Assembly: GCA_937916365.1 (NCBI GenBank)
Contig: CALFSY010000200.1
Location: 1-14,194 of the forward strand
Direction of reading: 5' to 3'
DNA: 14,194 bases
Origin: an uncultured Jannaschia sp.
Lineage (GTDB): Bacteria > Pseudomonadota > Alphaproteobacteria > Rhodobacterales > Rhodobacteraceae
A program made the position numbers and the translations under genes. The notes beneath the pieces were generated by a model. The model was not told where the DNA came from. It saw nothing but the letters and a program-made list of their open reading frames with translations, and made no database searches. Each line of letters starts with the position of its first letter. Positions within the stretch are counted from its first letter, which is position 1. Shown piece after piece: positions 8,464-14,194 of this stretch.

Positions 8464-10239
8464 TTAAAAATTCGCCGCCTCCAACGCCATAACAGGCGTC
8501 GCGCCCGATTGGATGCGCGCCAGGTGTGTTGCCGTCATGGGCATTTGGCGGGTCATATAAAACCGCCCCGTGGCCAACTTGGTTTCATAAAACACCGGAT
8601 CATCGGTGCCATCGGCCAAGGCCCCCAGCGCCGCGTGCGCCATACGCGCCCACATCAGGCCCAGGCACACGTGGCCAAACAGGTGCATAAAATCATATGA
8701 TCCGGCCAGCGCATTATGGGGATTTTTCATGCCCTCGGCCATGAAATACATCGCAGCGGCCTGCAAATCCTTTGAGCCTTGTTTCAATGGCCCAACAAAT
8801 TCTGCCATGCCATCAACATCGGCATTATCTTTGCAAAACCCTTTGACCATCTCGAAAAATGCCATGGCGTGTTTGCCACCATCCTGGGCCAGTTTACGCC
8901 CCACCAGATCAAGCGCCTGAATACCATTGGCGCCTTCATAGATCATGGCGATACGGGCATCGCGGGTAAACTGCGACATCCCCCATTCTTCGATATAGCC
9001 ATGTCCGCCATAGACCTGTTGCGCGGTGACGGTCATGTCGTATCCCTTATCGGTCAAAAACCCTTTGATGACCGGTGTTAATAAAGAGATCAGCCCATCG
9101 GCATCTTTGTCATCGGCGCGGTGGGTCTTGTCAATCAACATAGCCCCCCACAGGATAAAGGCGCGCGCGCCTTCGATAAAACTTTTCTGTTCCATCAAAC
9201 TGCGGCGAATATCGGGGTGAACGATCAACGGGTCGGCGGGGCCATCGGGGTTTTTGGGCCCCGTCACATCGCGACCTTGTAGGCGGTCTTTGGCATAGAT
9301 CAGCGCATTTTGATAAGCGGCCTCGGCCTGGGCTAGGCCTTGCATTCCCACGCCTAGGCGCGCCTCGTTCATCATGGTAAACATGGCGCGCATCCCTTTG
9401 TGTTCTTGTCCCAACAGGTATCCGGTGGCCCCGTCATAATTCATCACACAGGTTGAATTGCCATGAATACCCATTTTTTCTTCGATCTTGCCACACGACA
9501 CGCCATTACGTGGACCCAGCGTGCCGTCATCGTTCACCAAAAACTTTGGGACAATGAACAACGAGATACCTTTTACGCCCTCTGGCCCACCGGGGATTTT
9601 TGCCAACACCAGGTGAATGATATTTTCGGCCAAGTCGTGTTCCCCAGCCGAGATAAAGATTTTCTGGCCTGTGATGCTGTATGTGCCGTTTGCTTGCGGT
9701 TCGGCTTTGGTGCGCATCAGGCCCAGATCGGTGCCGCAATGGGGTTCGGTTAGGTTCATGGTGCCGGTCCAATCGCACGACACCATGGGGGGCAGATAGG
9801 TGTTTTTCTGGTCATCCGATCCATGGGTCAAAATCGCGCTGGCCGCGCCATGGGTTAGGCCCTGATACATGGTAAAGGATTGGTTGGCGGCGGAAAACAT
9901 TTCGCCCACCGCCGTGCCCATGACATAAGGCATGTTTTGGCCGCCATATTCTTCGGGCATGTCGATGCCGGGCCAACCGCCCGCTTTCATTTGGTCAAAG
10001 GCGTCTTTGAACCCATCAGGCGTATACACAACACCGTTTTCTAGGCGGCACCCCTGAACATCGCCCACCACGTTTAGGGGGGCCAAAACGCCCGCGCTGA
10101 ACTTACCAGCCTCTTCCAACACGGCCGCCGTGAAATCACGTTCGATGTCGGCGTATCCTGGAATGTTTTGGTCCGTCACCTTTAACACATCGTGCAGGAT
10201 AAACTGCGTATCCTTTGTGGGGGCGGTGTAGGTTGGCAT
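8464..10239 (-). CDS. Acyl-CoA dehydrogenase, large (DmdC/AcdB-like) type with extra C-terminal domain
   Basis: FAD-dependent dehydrogenase of 591 aa, longer than the 380-400 aa classical enzymes because of an extra C-terminal domain (about 465-590). It introduces the trans-2 double bond into an acyl-CoA, passing electrons to ETF. Seen in order: a short N-terminal extension TAPTKDTQFILHDVL, the helical N-terminal domain, the FAD/substrate motif LTEPHCGTDLG (163-173) with KIFISAGEHD (193-202) in the beta domain, and YGGHGYIEEWGMSQFTRDARI followed by IYEGANGIQALDL with the catalytic base E435. The ATG has GGAGG 8 nt upstream. It is the first gene of the minus-strand block. Members of this family include 3-methylmercaptopropionyl-CoA dehydrogenase (DmdC), common in roseobacters, but fatty-acyl-CoA use is equally possible and fits the fadA-fadJ neighbours. 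No dmdB or dmdD gene is seen in the window. Confidence 0.92.
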   Translation of the reverse strand: MPTYTAPTKDTQFILHDVLKVTDQNIPGYADIERDFTAAVLEEAGKFSAGVLAPLNVVGDVQGCRLENGVVYTPDGFKDAFDQMKAGGWPGIDMPEEYGGQNMPYVMGTAVGEMFSAANQSFTMYQGLTHGAASAILTHGSDDQKNTYLPPMVSCDWTGTMNLTEPHCGTDLGLMRTKAEPQANGTYSITGQKIFISAGEHDLAENIIHLVLAKIPGGPEGVKGISLFIVPKFLVNDDGTLGPRNGVSCGKIEEKMGIHGNSTCVMNYDGATGYLLGQEHKGMRAMFTMMNEARLGVGMQGLAQAEAAYQNALIYAKDRLQGRDVTGPKNPDGPADPLIVHPDIRRSLMEQKSFIEGARAFILWGAMLIDKTHRADDKDADGLISLLTPVIKGFLTDKGYDMTVTAQQVYGGHGYIEEWGMSQFTRDARIAMIYEGANGIQALDLVGRKLAQDGGKHAMAFFEMVKGFCKDNADVDGMAEFVGPLKQGSKDLQAAAMYFMAEGMKNPHNALAGSYDFMHLFGHVCLGLMWARMAHAALGALADGTDDPVFYETKLATGRFYMTRQMPMTATHLARIQSGATPVMALEAANF

Positions 10240-10289
10240 TGGCGTTTCCTCCCGTCAAATACGTGTGGCCGTAAAGGCCCGCGTAGAAT

Positions 10290-10330
10290 TGGTATATATG
10301 ATATTGAGCATGATTGTATATCTACTGCAA
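10290..10330. promoter_or_regulatory. AT-rich segment with imperfect dyad in the divergent promoter region
   Basis: The 202-bp gap between the acyl-CoA dehydrogenase and ribF contains one strikingly AT-rich tract. Within it GATAT (10300-10304) and ATATC (10318-10322) form an inverted pair, and GTATAT occurs twice 24 nt apart. On the minus strand TTGCAG (10330-10325) could be a -35 element, but no convincing -10 follows at 17 nt. This is where a promoter and operator for the acyl-CoA dehydrogenase operon would be expected; the regulator cannot be named. Confidence 0.28.
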
Positions 10331-10343
10331 TGGATGTGATGGA

Positions 10344-10373
10344 TTGAGCGATTACTCACAAGATAGATGTAAT
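10344..10373 (+). promoter_or_regulatory. Candidate sigma-70 promoter for ribF
   Basis: TTGAGC (10344-10349) and TGTAAT (10368-10373) are separated by 18 nt, matching the housekeeping consensus at four and five of six positions. The start site would fall near 10380, giving a leader of about 60 nt before the ribF ATG. The leader is too short for an FMN riboswitch and none was seen. The ribF ATG itself has only a weak AGGA, set 13 nt upstream. Confidence 0.4.
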
Positions 10374-10441
10374 CCTGCCTTAGCGTTTGCACTTATTTGG
10401 TGATGCTTGCCTTTGGTCGCGCACAGGATTAAGCTCACAGT

Positions 10442-11371
10442 ATGCAGATCGTGCGTGATCTTAAAATGCTGCCGCATTCTTTGCGCGGCGCCTCGGTGGC
10501 GATCGGCAATTTCGATGGCGTTCACCGTGGTCATCGCCATGTGATTGATCTGGCGCGGCGACCAGATGCGCCTTTGGGTGTGGTGACATTTGAGCCCCAC
10601 CCACGGCAATACTTTAGCCCCGAGGCCCCGGCATTTCGTTTAATGAATGCCACGGCACGTGCCCACCGACTGCGTAAATTGGGCATTGATGTTTTGGTGG
10701 AGCTGCCGTTTACCGCCGCATTGGTGCGCCTATCGGCACAGGAATTTGTCAAACACGTATTGGTTGGCGGATTAAACGTGCAGAACGTTGTCGTAGGGGC
10801 GGATTTCCGATTTGGCAAAGGGCGCACAGGCACGGCGGACGACCTGCGCCATTTCGGGGCCAATATGGGATTTGATGTAACAATCGCCACGCTTTTGGCA
10901 CACGATGACAACAACGCGGTATCATCCACCGCGATTCGCCACGCGCTGCGCACTGGTGCCCCCCGCACGGCGGCGGCCATGTTGGGCCATTGGCATAGGA
11001 TCGAAGGCCCCGTGTTACACGGCGAAAAACGCGGGCGTCTTTTGTGGTATCCAACGGCAAACATGGCGCTTGACCATCTACATGTGCCGAAATTCGGGGT
11101 TTACGCCGTGACTGTTGATGTATTGGATGGGCCATATCGCGGCCCCTACCCTGGTGTGGCAAACATTGGTATTCGACCCATGTTTGAACGCACCACCCCG
11201 AATTTAGAAACCCACCTGTTTGATTTTGATGGTGATCTATATGGGCAAACCCTGTCGGTGGGTTTGGTTGAATTTTTACGTGGCGAAGAAAAATTTGACG
11301 GACCTGCGGCATTGATCGCCCAAATGGATCGTGACAGCATCGCCGCGCGAAACGCCTTAACCGCCCCATGA
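10442..11371 (+). CDS. ribF: Bifunctional riboflavin kinase / FAD synthetase
   Basis: 309-aa cytoplasmic enzyme making FMN from riboflavin and then FAD from FMN, the normal length. The N-terminal FMN adenylyltransferase domain shows GNFDGVHRGH (22-31), FEPHP (50-54), GADFRFGKG (119-127) and SSTAIRHALRTG (161-172). The C-terminal riboflavin kinase domain (about 185-305) shows PTAN (204-207), KFGVYAV, GVANIGIRP, and the likely catalytic E256 in NLETHLFDFDGDLYG. One oddity: the residue normally glycine in the G-[FY]-PTAN motif is tryptophan (W202, codon TGG; a GGG glycine codon is one base away). The start matches the usual family N terminus. It is the first gene of a three-gene chain; its TGA overlaps the next ATG by four bases. 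It is transcribed divergently from the FAD-dependent acyl-CoA dehydrogenase. Confidence 0.95.
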   Translation: MQIVRDLKMLPHSLRGASVAIGNFDGVHRGHRHVIDLARRPDAPLGVVTFEPHPRQYFSPEAPAFRLMNATARAHRLRKLGIDVLVELPFTAALVRLSAQEFVKHVLVGGLNVQNVVVGADFRFGKGRTGTADDLRHFGANMGFDVTIATLLAHDDNNAVSSTAIRHALRTGAPRTAAAMLGHWHRIEGPVLHGEKRGRLLWYPTANMALDHLHVPKFGVYAVTVDVLDGPYRGPYPGVANIGIRPMFERTTPNLETHLFDFDGDLYGQTLSVGLVEFLRGEEKFDGPAALIAQMDRDSIAARNALTAP

Positions 11372-11826
11372 CATCCCACATAAGAGATAAATTTTGGCAA
11401 TACGTGCCCCTAAACCGCATGACAGACACGGAATGGGAGGCTCTGTGCGATGGATGCGGCAAATGTTGCCTCAATAAATTAGAGGACGAAAAAACGGGTG
11501 ACATTGCCCTAACCCGGGTTGCGTGCCGCCTTTTTGACGATACAACATGCCGATGCGGACAATACGATATTCGCAAAACGTTGGTGCCGGAATGTATCCG
11601 CCTTACCCCCCAAACCATGGGCGATGTTGCGTATTTTATGCCCGAAACCTGTGCTTATCGGTTATTACATGAGGGCAAACCATTGTTTTGGTGGCATCCG
11701 CTGGTATCGGGCGATCCCAATTCCGTTCATACCGCAGGCGTATCCGCGCAAGGGATCACATTGCCCGAATGGGAAATCCCCGAAGAAGAATGGGAAGATC
11801 ATATTTTAGAGGAACCAGGCACATGA
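11368..11826 (+). CDS. YcgN family cysteine-cluster protein (UPF0260)
   Basis: 152-aa protein clearly matching the YcgN/UPF0260 family of unknown function. The family hallmark is a set of conserved cysteines that probably bind a metal or Fe-S cluster; here they are C27, C30, C33, C34, C53, C61, C63, C76 and C95, starting with the signature LCDGCGKCCLNKLEDE. Other family landmarks are TEWEALC before it, TCAYRLL near residue 94, WHPLVSG, and the C-terminal WEDHIL. No signal peptide or membrane segment. The ATG overlaps the ribF stop (ATGA) and its own TGA overlaps the next ATG, so translation is coupled on both sides. There is no biochemical role I can assign; metal binding follows from family knowledge, not from this sequence alone. 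Confidence 0.93.
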   Translation: MTSHIRDKFWQYVPLNRMTDTEWEALCDGCGKCCLNKLEDEKTGDIALTRVACRLFDDTTCRCGQYDIRKTLVPECIRLTPQTMGDVAYFMPETCAYRLLHEGKPLFWWHPLVSGDPNSVHTAGVSAQGITLPEWEIPEEEWEDHILEEPGT

Positions 11827-12875
11827 TGTTTATCTCGGACAACACGGGCCCTGCCCATCCTGCGATTATGGACGCCGTCGTGGCGGCCAATATGGGCCAG
11901 GCCACACCCTACGGCGTTGATAATATAACCGAACATGCCCGCATCGCCGTGCGCAATGTTTTCGACGCCCCCGACGCGATCGTGGAATTCGTATCCACCG
12001 GCAGCGTGGCAAATGCCCTGGCGTTGGCAACCTTTGCCGCACCGTGGAATGGCATTTTCTGCCACCGCATCGCCCATGTGGAAGAAGACGAATGCGGTGC
12101 GCCCGAATTTTATACCGGCGGGGCAAAGCTGATCCTGATTGACGGGGCAGAGGGTAAGATGGACGCCCGCGCGCTTAACACCACGATTGAGCGTGCCAAA
12201 GGCAAAGGCGTGCATGGGGTGCAACCCGGGCCAATCACGCTCACCAATATCACCGAAATTGGCACGGCCTATACATTAGACGACATCAAAGCGGTGACAG
12301 ACGTTGCCAAAGCCCACGGATTACCGGTGCATATGGATGGGGCAAGGTTTGCCAACGCCTGTGTTGCCCTTAACTGTTCCCCGGCCGAGATGACGTGGAA
12401 GTTAGGCATTGATGTCGTAAGCTTTGGCGGCACAAAAAACGGGTGCCTGGGGGCAGAGGCTGTGGTCATTTTCGACCCTGCCAATGCCCGCGATCTGGAA
12501 CTGCGGCGCAAACGGGGGGGCCATTTGTTATCGAAACACCGATACTTAGCCGCACAGATGGCGGCGTATTTGCAGGATGATCTGTGGCTTGATCTGGCGC
12601 GTGCGGCCAATGCGCGAATGGCAGATTTGGTTGCCGCCTTAGGATTTATTGATGGCGCACGGGTGTGTTACCCCGTGGCGGGCAACATGGCATTTGTCGA
12701 TTTGCCCAAAATCGCCCACCAACGCGCCTTTGCCGCAGGGGCGCAGTATTATCTTTTCCCCCCCGATGCGATGGACCACGGGGGCGACGATGCACCGGTG
12801 CGGTGCCGGATCGTATGCGATTGGTCACAAACCCCGCAGGCCGTCGAAAACCTTGCATCCGCATGGCGGGGATAA
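11823..12875 (+). CDS. ltaE: Low-specificity L-threonine aldolase family protein (PLP enzyme)
   Basis: 350-aa fold-type I PLP enzyme that cleaves L-threonine and L-allo-threonine to glycine and acetaldehyde (family activity). Seen: SDNTGPAHPAIMDAV at the N terminus, a Gly/Ala-rich PLP phosphate site STGSVANALALA (58-69), the H81 and H85 region with EEDECGAPEFYTGGAKL, HMDGARFANA with D172 that pairs with the cofactor nitrogen, and the Schiff-base lysine K205 in SFGGTKNGCLG. RRKRGGHLLSKHRYLAAQ follows as in homologues. The start ATG at 11823 forms an ATGA overlap with the ycgN-type gene and has GAGGA about 9 nt upstream; a second ATG directly follows, and the frame upstream is only a shadow of the preceding gene. 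The exact substrate (threonine, phenylserine-like or another beta-hydroxy amino acid) is uncertain, so the symbol is a family label. Confidence 0.92.
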   Translation: MMFISDNTGPAHPAIMDAVVAANMGQATPYGVDNITEHARIAVRNVFDAPDAIVEFVSTGSVANALALATFAAPWNGIFCHRIAHVEEDECGAPEFYTGGAKLILIDGAEGKMDARALNTTIERAKGKGVHGVQPGPITLTNITEIGTAYTLDDIKAVTDVAKAHGLPVHMDGARFANACVALNCSPAEMTWKLGIDVVSFGGTKNGCLGAEAVVIFDPANARDLELRRKRGGHLLSKHRYLAAQMAAYLQDDLWLDLARAANARMADLVAALGFIDGARVCYPVAGNMAFVDLPKIAHQRAFAAGAQYYLFPPDAMDHGGDDAPVRCRIVCDWSQTPQAVENLASAWRG

Positions 12876-12888
12876 TCCGTAAACACGC

Positions 12889-12917
12889 GTCACACGCATA
12901 GACACCAACAATATAAC
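12889..12917 (+). promoter_or_regulatory. Candidate promoter upstream of smpB
   Basis: GTCACA (12889-12894) and TATAAC (12912-12917) are spaced by 17 nt in the 88-nt gap between the threonine aldolase and smpB genes. This would start transcription near 12924, leaving a leader of about 40 nt. A second -10-like box, TATATT (12952-12957), ends 6 nt before the smpB ATG and could instead give a leaderless transcript. Confidence 0.3.
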
Positions 12918-12963
12918 GCGCAATCCACCTAGCCCCCAGCGGCAAAATGCCTATATTCATCCC

Positions 12964-13437
12964 ATGGCCAAAGATCAGACACATAATAATTACAAAGTGA
13001 TCGCTGAAAACCGCCGCGCGCGCTTTGACTATGCAATCGAAAGCGATTTAGAGGTCGGCATCATATTGCACGGGTCCGAGGTCAAAAGCCTGCGCACCGG
13101 TCAATCCAATATCGCAGAAAGCTATGCCGCCCTCGACAATGGGGAATTGTGGCTGACCAATGCTTATATCGCGCCTTATACCCAGGCAAAAACCTGGGGG
13201 CATGAGGAACGGCGGCGGCGTAAATTATTGGCGGGGCGCAAAGAACTGTCGAAACTGTGGAACGCGACGCAACGGCAGGGCATGACCTTGGTGCCGCTTG
13301 TTATGTATTTCAACCATAAGGGATTGGTGAAGCTGAAACTGGGCGTTGCCAAAGGTAAAAAAATCGCTGACAAACGCGAAACATCGGCCAAACGCGATTG
13401 GAGCAGACAAAAACAACGCCTGTTAAAACAAGGGTAA
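12964..13437 (+). CDS. smpB: SsrA-binding protein SmpB
   Basis: 157-aa RNA-binding protein that partners tmRNA (SsrA) in trans-translation, rescuing stalled ribosomes and tagging truncated proteins. Seen: the conserved N-terminal part with NRRARFDYAIE, the family block GIILHGSEVKSLRTGQSNI, the central YTQAKTWGHEERRRRKLL segment, LVMYFNHKGLVKLKLGVAKGKK, and the very basic C-terminal tail with KRETSAKRDWSRQKQRLL that enters the mRNA channel and mimics the missing mRNA. Length is normal. The ATG at 12964 is fixed by homology, but no Shine-Dalgarno precedes it, unlike most genes here. It is separated by 88 nt from the threonine aldolase gene and converges with the membrane-protein gene. The ssrA gene itself was not seen in the window. 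Confidence 0.96.
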   Translation: MAKDQTHNNYKVIAENRRARFDYAIESDLEVGIILHGSEVKSLRTGQSNIAESYAALDNGELWLTNAYIAPYTQAKTWGHEERRRRKLLAGRKELSKLWNATQRQGMTLVPLVMYFNHKGLVKLKLGVAKGKKIADKRETSAKRDWSRQKQRLLKQG

Positions 13438-13459
13438 GGCCCCTACCCCCACGCGATAA

Positions 13460-13479
13460 ACCCGAAATTTTGGGCGGGT
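13460..13479. terminator. Weak hairpin between convergent smpB and membrane-protein gene
   Basis: ACCCG (13460-13464) and CGGGT (13475-13479) form a 5-bp stem with a 10-nt loop in the 78-nt gap between the two convergent stop codons. No T-run follows on the plus strand; the minus strand has only TTTAT after the stem. It may serve as a weak bidirectional terminator, but the support is thin. Confidence 0.25.
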
Positions 13480-13515
13480 GCGCGCCTGCCTTTAGACAGA
13501 AATTTGAACCCCTTA

Positions 13516-14194
13516 TCAAAACGCCCCGATAAATAGCGCGATAGCGCGCAGATAGTTGAGGTAATGGTTAAGGTAGATGCGCAAGCCGTCTGCGACATAG
13601 TGATAGATAATCCATCCCACCGTGCCAAAGGCCAAGAGCGTCAAAAACACAATCACCGTCAACATAAAACTACTGGCCAGTGCACATACCGGGCGCGATG
13701 GGGCGTTTTTTAGAAAAGACAACGTGGGCAGTCGCAAAAATGACGCCGTTCCTATCAGGCTAAGCCCCGTCAGGAACAGGTGTATTCCCGTCGGGATAAG
13801 CGTTGAAAAAAGCATGAAAAACACCCAAAGATGTTTGTTTGGCTCATGTTCAAGGCCCGCCAAAAGCGCCCCGATCGAAAAAAATTCGACGCCGGGGCCG
13901 GCAACATAATTAAGGGCCGCGATAACAACCACCAAAACCACGCCCAGCCCAAAGAAAAGACCCCCCGCACACAGCAGATCAACCAAACCAAAAAGAAACG
14001 GATTTGATCGTTGGAACCCAAATCGCATCAGGCCCAATGTGATGGTGTAAGATAGAAAATCAAACCCCGCATTAATCAGGGGGAAGATACCCAAAAAAAC
14101 GAAAACCGATTTCCCCCAACCGCTCAATTCACCAATAGAGGCAAAAGCAGCCAAGCCAAACCACAAACCCGGAAGGCCCAAGAATAAAATCGCA
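13516..14194 (-). CDS. Polytopic membrane protein of unknown function (N terminus outside window)
   Basis: Partial gene: the frame stays open to the right edge, so the true start lies beyond the window; the visible part is 225 residues ending in a TGA at 13516. It is strongly hydrophobic, with about five or six predicted membrane-spanning stretches, for example around FVFLGIFPLINAGF, FFGLGVVLVVVIAAL, LWVFFMLFSTLIPTGIHLFL and FMLTVIVFLTLLAFGTV, joined by short loops. Charged residues are few (loop EHEPNKH). I recognise no enzyme or transporter motif. A DFLSYTITLGLMRFGFQRS segment after the second visible span may be a useful search handle. It converges on smpB and shares no obvious function with it. 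Being this hydrophobic and codon-regular, it is very likely real, but its function is unknown. Confidence 0.8.
   Translation of the reverse strand, partial: AILFLGLPGLWFGLAAFASIGELSGWGKSVFVFLGIFPLINAGFDFLSYTITLGLMRFGFQRSNPFLFGLVDLLCAGGLFFGLGVVLVVVIAALNYVAGPGVEFFSIGALLAGLEHEPNKHLWVFFMLFSTLIPTGIHLFLTGLSLIGTASFLRLPTLSFLKNAPSRPVCALASSFMLTVIVFLTLLAFGTVGWIIYHYVADGLRIYLNHYLNYLRAIALFIGAF

Noticed and set aside
11688..11822. N-terminal extension of the threonine aldolase frame
   Set aside because: It overlaps the YcgN-family gene out of frame, while the family N terminus and a ribosome binding site support ATG 11823.

Overview
This 14.2 kb window reads as ordinary chromosomal DNA of an alphaproteobacterium, most likely a Rhodobacterales (roseobacter-type) marine or aquatic bacterium. 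The evidence is the moderately high GC content, short intergenic gaps, several ATGA stop/start overlaps, and protein sequences that look like that order throughout. No phage, insertion sequence, CRISPR array, tRNA or rRNA gene was seen. No gene looks broken, and no gene-free stretch exceeds about 200 bases.

Layout. (1) Plus strand, 22-3066: propionyl-CoA synthetase (prpE), then the pyrimidine salvage pair cytidine deaminase (cdd) and uracil phosphoribosyltransferase (upp). (2) Minus strand, 3108-10239, convergent with upp and read from right to left: a large acyl-CoA dehydrogenase, a small secreted protein of unknown function, a glutathione S-transferase-like protein joined to it by an ATGA overlap, a cysteine-rich YidD variant followed by a probable terminator, then the beta-oxidation pair thiolase (fadA) and enoyl-CoA hydratase/3-hydroxyacyl-CoA dehydrogenase (fadJ/fadB-like). 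(3) A 202-bp AT-rich divergent promoter region, 10240-10441. (4) Plus strand, 10442-12875: ribF, a YcgN-family Cys-cluster protein and an L-threonine aldolase-type PLP enzyme, each overlapping the next by four bases. (5) smpB, 12964-13437, which has no visible Shine-Dalgarno sequence. (6) A multi-spanning membrane protein on the minus strand, entering from the right edge and incomplete at its N terminus.

Functionally, the minus-strand block supplies the oxidation, hydration, second oxidation and thiolysis steps of fatty-acyl-CoA breakdown. The FAD needed by the acyl-CoA dehydrogenase would come from RibF, which is transcribed divergently from the same intergenic region. PrpE would feed propionate into acyl-CoA metabolism.

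I did not find a convincing new multi-gene system. The items most worth a second look are the unknown secreted protein coupled to a GST inside the acyl-CoA operon, the Cys-rich tail on the YidD homologue, a Gly-to-Trp change in the conserved PTAN motif of the RibF kinase domain, a hairpin over the ribosome binding site of the fadJ-like gene, and the possibly leaderless smpB. All identifications rest on motif recognition by eye; no database search was run.
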